Below, one piece after another: positions 1-5,137 of a stretch of DNA of 9,756 nucleotides. Position 1 is the first letter of the stretch. The number at the start of each line of letters is the position of its first letter. Below the pieces are notes generated by a model. That model ran no database searches and was not told where the DNA came from. It was given only the letters and a program-made list of their open reading frames with translations. The DNA is taken from assembly GCA_031400005.1 (NCBI GenBank), contig JANNPJ010000184.1:1-9756 (forward strand), given 5' to 3'. The DNA comes from JANNPJ01 sp031400005. Lineage in GTDB: Bacteria; Actinomycetota; Actinomycetes; Actinomycetales; Kineosporiaceae. A program made the position numbers and the translations under genes.

Positions 1-1
1 G

Positions 2-85
2 TTCAAGTCATTTCAGCAGCAGATTGCCGAGTACGGCATGCTCAACTCTCTGTCACAAGTGTTGATTAAAAATGCGGCTCCTGGA
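2..85 (+). pseudogene. treY: Fragment of maltooligosyl trehalose synthase (TreY-like)
   Basis: Frame 2 reads FKSFQQQIAEYGMLNSLSQ, then VLIKNAAPG. This resembles the conserved C-terminal stretch of TreY, which typically reads like GMLNSLSQTLLKLTAPGVPD, just before the YQGTE and LVDPDNRRPVD motifs. TreY is a GH13 enzyme that converts the reducing end of maltodextrins to a trehalose unit. Here the match stops at the glycine codon at 83-85; the next residues (QRRD) do not continue TreY and the frame runs on as meaningless sequence. Only about 28 residues are present, and the gene would begin left of the window. These bases are about 44% G+C over 1-70, far below the rest of the window, so they probably come from another replicon or organism. 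The identification rests on motif memory, not an alignment. Confidence 0.7.
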
Positions 86-242
86 CAACGCCGAGACGTT
101 CTACAAGCACGCTGTCCCCGGCGACGTCGTCATCGTCACCAACTCTGGACGCGGCCCGGAGGAGCGGATCAAGACCCAGGACCCGGGGCTGTACGACTGG
201 AACGTGCCCAGCTCAACCTGGAAGGCCGCGTCCGCGCTGTAA
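72..242 (+). pseudogene. C-terminal tail of an L,D-transpeptidase (YkuD family), 5' truncated
   Basis: From ATG at 72 the frame encodes 56 residues: MRLLDNAETFYKH, then VPGDVVIVTNS, then YDWNVPSSTWKAASAL and a TAA stop (240-242). This is the end of actinobacterial L,D-transpeptidases, after the catalytic SHGC motif: a 'D-A-E-x-F-Y' helix, a 'GDVV.V.NS' strand and the closing 'DWN.PW..W..GSA' segment. Such enzymes make 3-3 peptidoglycan crosslinks outside the membrane. The catalytic Cys/His part, lipoprotein signal and Ig-like domains are all missing: TGA at 63-65 closes the frame just upstream and TreY-like sequence lies there instead. A usual PW is replaced by PS. It cannot be an active enzyme as it stands. 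It is either a gene remnant or a real gene cut by a chimeric junction. Confidence 0.7.
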
Positions 243-255
243 CGGATCACTGCTC

Positions 256-280
256 TGGGCGGGACCATCGGCCCCGCCCA
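256..280. terminator. GC-rich hairpin between converging genes
   Basis: TGGGCGGG (256-263) and CCCGCCCA (273-280) are a perfect 8-bp inverted repeat; CC (265-266) and GG (270-271) can extend the stem across one mismatch, leaving a 3-base loop. It lies in the 43-base gap between the + strand transpeptidase tail and the end of the minus-strand Eis gene. There is no T-tract on either side, as is common for actinobacterial terminators. A bidirectional terminator is the natural reading, inferred from position. Confidence 0.55.
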
Positions 281-285
281 TCCGG

Positions 286-1560
286 TCAGAACATGGTCCC
301 GGCGAACGGTGCCCGGTCGGTGCCGAAAAGTCCATCGGCGACGGCAAGAGCGCCCGGCCGGTGCTCCACCGCCCGGCCGACATACCCGAGTTGCCACCAC
401 CGGGTGCCGCCCAGGTAGAGGCTGGCCAGTGCGGCGACATCCAGCGTGAGTTCCGGGACGGCGTCCGTGCGTTCGACTGCGGACGCCGAGATCCGGTAGC
501 TACCGGTATTCGCCGGCAGCAGGTCGTCGATCACCGCGATCGTCACCGCCTCCGGCCCCCGGTAGGTCCGCGCGGACAGCGCCGCCCGAACGTCGATCAG
601 CCGCAGCCAGGTCTCGTCGGCGACCCCAGTGGTTCGCACCGCCCGCTCGTCCAGGAACAGCTTCTCCAGCGAATGGTCCACCGCAAGCTTGCCGAACACG
701 ATCCGAGGCACCAGGTCGATGGAGAGCAGGAAGCGCAGCAGCGCCAGGTACGCCTGCGGGGTGTGGGCCACCAGGTCGTCCACCACGATCGTGCGGTCCG
801 AACTGGTCATCCACGGGCCGGTGCTGGTGGCGTGATAGCGGACGTAGCCGTCCTCGGCGCCCGAGCGTCCGTGCACCACCACGTAGAGCGGGTCCTTGCT
901 CCGATTCGCCGCCCACTGGTGACCGTTCCACCACAGTTGCGGACGCTCGATGCAGCCGACACCGCCGGCCTTGGCGTAAATCTCGGCCAGCAATGGCCAG
1001 GCGGTCTTCGCATCAACGAATCGGACCCGGCCGGCGCCAGCACCGTTGCTCGCACCACCGTCTGCACCACGCCAGGGCCCGGAGTCGTCGACCGGAACGG
1101 TCGGCCGCATCCGGGCCCGGGCGACGTCCACCTCGACCGCCGTCGAGGTGGACGCGATGGCGTAACCGAACCGCTCGTAGATCGTCGCCTCGCTGGCTCG
1201 CAGCGTCGCCACGATCTCGCCGCGCTCGGCGGTCTGCTGGAGCTGACGCCGGATCAAGGCACTGGCCAGGCCGCGCCGTTTGTGCGTAGGCAGCACCCCG
1301 ATATCCGTCACCGCAGCCATCGGCACCGTGGCACCGCCGGGGACGGTCAGCCGACTGGTGAACGATCCGGCGGTGCCGACCAACTCGGGTTCGCCGTCCG
1401 GTCCGGGCAGAAAGACCCCGAGCGGGCGACCCGCCTCGACGAACTCCAGAATCCCCGGCTCACCCTCGGGCATCGGAAAACCGACCATGCTGGTGAAGAA
1501 CACCTTGAACGCCGTGGTCAGTTCTTTTTCTTCGGTCAGCTCCCGAATGTCATGAGTCAC
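286..1560 (-). CDS. eis: Eis-family GNAT N-acetyltransferase
   Basis: A 424-residue acetyl-CoA-dependent N-acetyltransferase of the Eis family, whose characterised members acetylate aminoglycosides and other polyamines in the cytoplasm, often at several sites. The N-terminal GNAT domain has the acetyl-CoA loop as VLPTHKRRGLASALI (residues 89-103) and the IYERFGY motif; its Tyr128 matches catalytic Tyr126 of M. tuberculosis Eis. The second GNAT-like and the SCP2-like domains follow, with the conserved SLYLGG near the end. The chain ends in Phe, as M. tuberculosis Eis does (Phe402, whose carboxylate takes part in catalysis). Residues about 152-177 are a Gly/Ala/Pro-rich linker. I prefer GTG at 1560: it places MTHDIREL just before the family's first helix, and TAGCGT lies 7 bases before it. 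TTG at 1602 (438 residues) overlaps the exporter stop and has no ribosome site. The substrate is unknown. Confidence 0.88.
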   Translation of the reverse strand: MTHDIRELTEEKELTTAFKVFFTSMVGFPMPEGEPGILEFVEAGRPLGVFLPGPDGEPELVGTAGSFTSRLTVPGGATVPMAAVTDIGVLPTHKRRGLASALIRRQLQQTAERGEIVATLRASEATIYERFGYAIASTSTAVEVDVARARMRPTVPVDDSGPWRGADGGASNGAGAGRVRFVDAKTAWPLLAEIYAKAGGVGCIERPQLWWNGHQWAANRSKDPLYVVVHGRSGAEDGYVRYHATSTGPWMTSSDRTIVVDDLVAHTPQAYLALLRFLLSIDLVPRIVFGKLAVDHSLEKLFLDERAVRTTGVADETWLRLIDVRAALSARTYRGPEAVTIAVIDDLLPANTGSYRISASAVERTDAVPELTLDVAALASLYLGGTRWWQLGYVGRAVEHRPGALAVADGLFGTDRAPFAGTMF

Positions 1561-1567
1561 GACGCCG

Positions 1568-1573
1568 ACGCTA
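1568..1573 (-). promoter_or_regulatory. Putative -10 box for leaderless eis mRNA
   Basis: Minus-strand TAGCGT, 7 bases before GTG at 1560. This spacing would put the transcript start on or next to the start codon. It lies inside the 38-base gap between the exporter stop (1599) and GTG. No good -35 is seen. Supported mainly because three other genes here show the same TAGNNT arrangement; eis may still also be read through from the exporter promoter. Confidence 0.35.
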
Positions 1574-1598
1574 TCGTCGTCCGGGCACCGACCGCCGC

Positions 1599-3152
1599 TC
1601 AATTTGTGGCCGTTTGGCGGGCATGCTTCGGGAGCAGGAACCCGACGGCGAAGGCGAGCCCGATCAGGCCGAGCGTCAGCAGCACGGTTGCCTGAACAGC
1701 GTCCAGGTGCCGACCGGCTACCAGGGCGGCCTGCGGCCCGACCTGGTCGAATCCGAGCTTGCTGAAGAAAAGCGTTGCCAGGATGGCGACTCCGAGTGAG
1801 GCACCGAGTTGCTGCAGGGATTCCAGCAGTCCGGCCGCGGAGCCCACCTCACCGTCCTCGATGTCGCCCATGATGATGTCGAAGAGTGGGACGAAGATCA
1901 TGCCCATCCCAAAGCCGAAGACCAGCAGCGCCGGCGCCAGGGTCAGGAATCCGGGAGCCCGGCCCGGCTCCAGCGAGGCCAGCACGAACAGCAGGATGAC
2001 CGAACCGATCGCCATGATCGCCAGCCCGAGATGCAGGATGGGACGCCCGACCTTGCCTACCGCGACCGCACCGATCCCGGAACCGAGGAAGGCACCGACC
2101 GCCATCGCGGCCATGAAAAGGCTCGCTCGCATTGCCGTGAACCCGAGCCCGACCTGGAGGAACAGTCCAACAGCAAGGGAGAACCCGACGATCGTGCCGA
2201 AGAACACGATGACGAAGACGACGCCGGAGGCATACGACCGCTTGGCCAGCACACTGAGTTCGACCAGCGGCATGCGGCCGGTCCGGGAGCGCCGCAACTG
2301 CTGCGCCACGAAGAGCGCCAGCACCACGACAGACCCGCCGAGCATCCCGAAGGTCCACTGGGGCCATCCCAGCTCACGGCCCTGGACCAGGGGGTAAACC
2401 AACAGGAACATCCCGGTACCGGCGATCAGGGTGCCGAGCAGGTCGAGCCGGCCGTGACGAGGCTGATCCGCGGCCCGGGCAGGCAGCGCCTTCAGCCCTG
2501 CGACCAGAGCGAACGCCCCGATCGGCAGGTTGATCAGGAAGACCGAGCGCCATCCGGTACCGAACGCGTCAAGCTGGATCAGGGATCCGGCAACCACCGG
2601 ACCGGCGACCGTGGAGAGCCCGATCACCGGCCCGAGCGCGGCGAACGCCTTGCCGATCTCGGCGGGCGGGAAGAGGTCCCGGATCAGCCCGAACGCCTGC
2701 GGGACCAGAGCCGCGGCGAACAGGCCCTGCAGGATCCGGGCACCGATCAGCGACTCCGGAGACCAGGCCAGCGCACAACCGACGGACGCCGCGACGAAAC
2801 CGACCAACCCGATCATCATCATCCGCCGACGACCGAACATGTCCCCGAGTCGACCCCCGGTCAGCAACCCGACCGCGAGCGCGAGGGTGTATGCCGCGGC
2901 GATCCACTGCAGGCTGGCGAGTGAGCCACCCAGGTCGGCCCGGATCGCCGGGGCACCGATGTTGACCACCGTGGAGTCCAGCAAGTTCATGATCATCGCC
3001 GACAGGATGGCTGCCAGCCCCAACCATCGCCGACCACCCGCTTCGTCGTCGAAAATGGTTTTCTGGAGCAGATTTTCGGACGGCGATTCGAGGCCATGGT
3101 CAACGGTTGCAGTCACGAGAAGCTCCTCGGTTCGAGTGAGTGGCTTTGTCAC
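1599..3152 (-). CDS. MFS exporter, DHA2 (EmrB/QacA) family, 14 TM
   Basis: A 517-residue proton-driven multidrug exporter of the inner membrane. A 43-residue cytoplasmic N-terminus precedes TM1. DHA2 landmarks are in order: LLDSTVVNIGAPAI (57-70, motif D1 with Asp59), motif A as GGRLGDMFGRRR (99-110), motif C as GPVIGLSTVAGPVVAG (174-189), then WRSVFLINLPIG (201-212), which is typical of the 14-TM branch. The length is normal and the frame intact. The GTG start at 3150-3152 has no ribosome site, but TAGATT lies 6 bases before it, suggesting leaderless translation. A dyad operator overlaps its promoter. Its TGA (1601-1599) is followed 38 bases later by the Eis start, so the two are probably co-expressed. 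Substrate cannot be told from sequence; an antibiotic, dye or toxic metabolite is the family expectation. Confidence 0.92.
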   Translation of the reverse strand: MTKPLTRTEELLVTATVDHGLESPSENLLQKTIFDDEAGGRRWLGLAAILSAMIMNLLDSTVVNIGAPAIRADLGGSLASLQWIAAAYTLALAVGLLTGGRLGDMFGRRRMMMIGLVGFVAASVGCALAWSPESLIGARILQGLFAAALVPQAFGLIRDLFPPAEIGKAFAALGPVIGLSTVAGPVVAGSLIQLDAFGTGWRSVFLINLPIGAFALVAGLKALPARAADQPRHGRLDLLGTLIAGTGMFLLVYPLVQGRELGWPQWTFGMLGGSVVVLALFVAQQLRRSRTGRMPLVELSVLAKRSYASGVVFVIVFFGTIVGFSLAVGLFLQVGLGFTAMRASLFMAAMAVGAFLGSGIGAVAVGKVGRPILHLGLAIMAIGSVILLFVLASLEPGRAPGFLTLAPALLVFGFGMGMIFVPLFDIIMGDIEDGEVGSAAGLLESLQQLGASLGVAILATLFFSKLGFDQVGPQAALVAGRHLDAVQATVLLTLGLIGLAFAVGFLLPKHARQTATN

Positions 3153-3158
3153 ACCACG

Positions 3159-3164
3159 AATCTA
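3159..3164 (-). promoter_or_regulatory. -10 box of the exporter promoter
   Basis: Minus-strand TAGATT fits the actinobacterial TANNNT -10 pattern. It lies 6 bases before GTG (3152), so the transcript would start at or next to the start codon. The conserved GAACGAA (3189-3183, minus strand) is 18 bases upstream, in the -35 position, but is unlike TTGACA. This suggests a weak, activator-dependent or tightly repressed promoter. Confidence 0.5.
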
Positions 3165-3168
3165 GGAG

Positions 3169-3197
3169 GCCATCAGGAAAGATTCGTTCCTGATGGC
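3169..3197 (-). promoter_or_regulatory. Dyad operator of the exporter gene
   Basis: A perfect 11-bp inverted repeat, GCCATCAGGAA-N7-TTCCTGATGGC, ends 4 bases upstream of the TAGATT box and so covers the -35 region. Read on the minus strand it matches the element at 4117-4145 in 23 of 29 bases, with the same half-sites ATCAGG/CCTGAT, the same N11 spacing and the same distance to the -10. A dimeric regulator is expected to bind; the neighbouring WYL protein is the best candidate. A terminator is unlikely because it lies upstream of the promoter box with no T-tract. Confidence 0.7.
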
Positions 3198-3198
3198 T

Positions 3199-3283
3199 GA
3201 CCGACTAGCTATTGAGTTGACCGGCTCTTGAGCCGACCAGCTAGTGAGCTGACCAGTTAGTGGACTGACCAGCTAGTGGGGAG
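3199..3283. repeat. Array of 16-bp units, each a small inverted repeat
   Basis: Five tandem units begin at 3199, 3219, 3235, 3251 and 3267; the first is 20 bases, the others 16. The fullest unit is GACCAGCTAGTGAGCT. Each of the first four contains a 5-bp inverted repeat separated by a constant AC: CGACT/AGTTG (3202-3219), CGGCT/AGCCG (3222-3235), CAGCT/AGCTG (3238-3251) and CAGTT/GACTG (3254-3267). The fifth has lost its right arm and holds the hydrolase stop codon (3273-3275). The array fills the gap between the hydrolase stop and the exporter operator. It could be a protein-binding array, a hairpin-rich 3' end for the hydrolase mRNA, or a variable-number repeat. Confidence 0.75.
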
Positions 3284-4121
3284 CAGACGACAGGAAGGCG
3301 CGGACGGCCTGCCGGGCATCCGGATGCCGCAGCACGTCGCCGTGGGTGGCGCCGTCGATCACCTGCAGGCTCGCCTGCGGGGCACTCGCGTGCACGTGCC
3401 TGGCAGCGGCCAGGCGCTCGCCGTCCTCAGACCCGACGATCATCAGCGTCGGCACGGCGAAGGTAGCCAGTCGGTGCTCCGGCACACCGGTGTCCTGCTC
3501 GGCCCGGCGCATGTAGGCGGCCAGCGCCGTCGCATCGTTGGCGGTAAACGCCGCCCGGGTCGCCGCATCGAGAGGGCTACCGGAATGCGCCTGCCAGCTT
3601 TCCAGGAAGCCTTTCATCCCCGTGGTCTCGAGGACCTCGATGCACCCGGGGAAGAAGACCCGATCGAAGGCGCCTACCTGGTTTCCCAGAGCACCGGCCA
3701 CGCTGATGAAGCTACCCACGCGCGCCGGGTGGGCGTCGGCCACCGAGAACCCGACCCGACCGCCGAGGGAGTACCCGAGGTAGTGGGCACGCTCGACGCC
3801 GAGCAGGTCGAGCACGGCCAGTACATCGGCGACGAACAGGTCCATGCTGTAGGCGGACGCATCGTGCGGCTTCCCGCTGCGGCCGTGGCCGCGCAGGTCG
3901 AGAGTGATCACGGTGTGATCGATGGCCAGATCCCGGACATAGCCGAATCCCCGCCAGATCACCTGCGACAGCGCCGTCCCGTGCACCAGGACGATCGGCG
4001 GACCGGAGCCGGCCCTGCGGTAAGCGATCTGCACACCGTCAAGGGGATTGCGCGCGAGGTCCACCTCGAAACCGTACCGACCAACCGCGATCATGCACGA
4101 TTGCCCGCCAAGGCGCGGCAT
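3273..4121 (-). CDS. Alpha/beta hydrolase
   Basis: A 282-residue serine hydrolase of the alpha/beta fold (AB hydrolase 1 type), probably cytoplasmic, as there is no signal peptide. It shows the oxyanion segment VLVHGTALS (44-52), LDLRGHGRSGKP (74-85), the nucleophile elbow LGYSLGG (115-121, Ser118), the acid in VGSEDGE (229-235, Asp233) and the catalytic His in DGATHGD (256-262, His260). The substrate is unknown: esterase, lactonase or C-C hydrolase are all possible. ATG at 4121 is the longest start, but it lies inside the dyad operator and has no ribosome site; ATG at 4094 (MIAVGRYGFEVDLARNP, 273 residues) fits family N-termini about as well. It is divergent from the WYL regulator and upstream of the exporter on the same strand, suggesting joint control. 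Confidence 0.9.
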   Translation of the reverse strand: MPRLGGQSCMIAVGRYGFEVDLARNPLDGVQIAYRRAGSGPPIVLVHGTALSQVIWRGFGYVRDLAIDHTVITLDLRGHGRSGKPHDASAYSMDLFVADVLAVLDLLGVERAHYLGYSLGGRVGFSVADAHPARVGSFISVAGALGNQVGAFDRVFFPGCIEVLETTGMKGFLESWQAHSGSPLDAATRAAFTANDATALAAYMRRAEQDTGVPEHRLATFAVPTLMIVGSEDGERLAAARHVHASAPQASLQVIDGATHGDVLRHPDARQAVRAFLSSAPH

Positions 4122-4145
4122 CAGGAACGAAGTCTGCCTGATTGC
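4117..4145 (+). promoter_or_regulatory. Dyad operator in the hydrolase/WYL divergent promoter
   Basis: ATCAGG (4120-4125) and CCTGAT (4137-4142) form a dyad with an 11-base spacer. The 29-base element matches the exporter operator (minus strand 3197-3169) in 23 positions, including GGAACGAA, which the dyad itself does not require. It ends 4 bases before TAGAGT, the WYL gene -10 box, exactly as at the exporter. It also covers the longest possible start codon of the hydrolase (4119-4121), so binding here could control both divergent genes. Confidence 0.7.
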
Positions 4146-4149
4146 GGAT

Positions 4150-4155
4150 TAGAGT
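4150..4155 (+). promoter_or_regulatory. -10 box of the WYL regulator promoter
   Basis: TAGAGT lies 7 bases before ATG at 4163, consistent with a leaderless mRNA. GAACGAA (4125-4131) is 18 bases upstream, the same spacing as at the exporter promoter. On the other strand TCTAAT (4153-4148) overlaps it and could serve the divergent hydrolase; that second call is weak. Confidence 0.5.
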
Positions 4156-4162
4156 CGCGGGC

Positions 4163-5125
4163 ATGTTAGAGACCTCCGCACGCCTGTTGCGGCTGCTCTC
4201 GCTGTTGCAGACGCCGCGCGAGTGGCCCGGCCCGGAACTGGCCGATCGCCTCGGCGTCAGCACCCGCACCATCCGCAACGACGTTGAGCGACTGCGCTCG
4301 CTGGGCTACCCGGTCGACGCCACCCGGGGCGCGATCGGCGGCTACCGACTGGGGGCCGGCGCGGCGATGCCGCCGTTGTTGCTGGACGACGACGAAGCTG
4401 TGGCGATCGCGATCAGCCTGCGGACCGCCGCCGGCGGTGCCATCGCCGGGATTGAGGAGACCGCGCTGCGGGCCCTGACCAAGCTGCAGCAGGTGTTGCC
4501 AAGCCGGCTCAGCCGACGGGTGGACGCGCTACAGAGTTACACCGTCAGCGCCGGGAGCCACCGTGGACCGACGGTGGACGGCGCGACCTTGGCCCTGCTC
4601 GCGGCCGGCTGCCGAGATCGCGAGCGGCTGCGGTTCGGATATCTCGACCATGCCGGGACAGCGACCTCGCGGGCGGTTGAGCCACACCGGTTGGTCAACT
4701 GGGGACGGCGCTGGTACCTGGTGGCTTGGGACGTCGATCGCGACGATTGGCGGATCTTCCGGGTGGACCGGATCGAGGCACCGAGGGCCGTCGGACTGCG
4801 GTTCGCCGAGCGGGAGTCGCCAGGCGGAGACGCCGCCGCCTACGTTCGCCAGGGATCACGGACGGCGCGATGGAAGTTCATGGCCCGGCTACTGATTCAC
4901 GCCCCGGCCGCGGAAATCACCGAAAAGCTCGGCCCAGCGGCAGAATCCGTGGAAATTTTGGACGACGACCGCTGCCTGGTCAGCCTCGGCGCCGCCTCGG
5001 CCAGTGCGATGGCGCCCTGGCTCGGCTTCCTCGGCGCCGACTTCGAGGTCCTCGACTCCCCCGAATTGACCGCCGAATTGCGCCTTCTCGCCGAGCGCTA
5101 CACCCGCGCGGCGCAAATGCCCTAA
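4163..5125 (+). CDS. HTH-WYL transcriptional regulator (YafY/DeoR type)
   Basis: A 320-residue DNA-binding regulator. Residues 1-60 form an HTH_11-type winged helix, with recognition region VSTRTIRNDVERLRSLGYPV (32-51) and the following wing GAIGGYRLG (57-65). The middle holds a WYL domain with the name-giving residues in RRWYLVAWDVDRDDWRIFRV (182-201), and the C-terminal WCX-like part runs to residue 320. Length is normal for this family. WYL domains bind ligands or nucleic acid and may activate or repress. ATG at 4163 is preferred to TTG at 4142: the sequence begins MLETSARLLRLLSLLQ as usual, and TAGAGT lies 7 bases ahead. It is divergent from the hydrolase by 41 bases. A dyad shared with the exporter promoter lies just upstream, so it probably regulates itself and the block to its left. 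The inducer is unknown. Confidence 0.92.
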   Translation: MLETSARLLRLLSLLQTPREWPGPELADRLGVSTRTIRNDVERLRSLGYPVDATRGAIGGYRLGAGAAMPPLLLDDDEAVAIAISLRTAAGGAIAGIEETALRALTKLQQVLPSRLSRRVDALQSYTVSAGSHRGPTVDGATLALLAAGCRDRERLRFGYLDHAGTATSRAVEPHRLVNWGRRWYLVAWDVDRDDWRIFRVDRIEAPRAVGLRFAERESPGGDAAAYVRQGSRTARWKFMARLLIHAPAAEITEKLGPAAESVEILDDDRCLVSLGAASASAMAPWLGFLGADFEVLDSPELTAELRLLAERYTRAAQMP

Positions 5126-5137
5126 GAATCAAGGGTT

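Noticed and set aside
38..418. 126-codon + strand open frame from ATG at 38
   Set aside because: Its first 16 codons are the TreY fragment; the rest runs out of frame through the transpeptidase tail and antisense through the end of Eis.
361..1695. 444-codon open frame on the + strand opposite Eis
   Set aside because: Arg/Pro/Gly/His-rich shadow with no recognisable motif, antisense to a clear Eis gene; typical of GC-rich DNA.
2520..2545. Third copy of the dyad (TGATCAGGAAGACC inside the exporter gene)
   Set aside because: Only one half-site matches; no CCTGAT follows after 11 bases, and the stretch encodes the conserved FLINLPIG region.
1809..2924. 371-codon + strand open frame opposite the exporter
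   Set aside because: Composed mostly of charged residues (D, E, R, Q, H), mirroring codons of the membrane protein on the other strand; no domain.
3159..3197. ECF sigma promoter (GGAAC -35)
   Set aside because: GGAAC occurs at both dyads, but no conserved CGT-type -10 follows 16-17 bases later; TAGNNT boxes fit a housekeeping-type -10 better.
3199..3283. CRISPR array
   Set aside because: Units are 16 bases and nearly contiguous with no unique spacers of 30 or more bases, and there are no cas genes.
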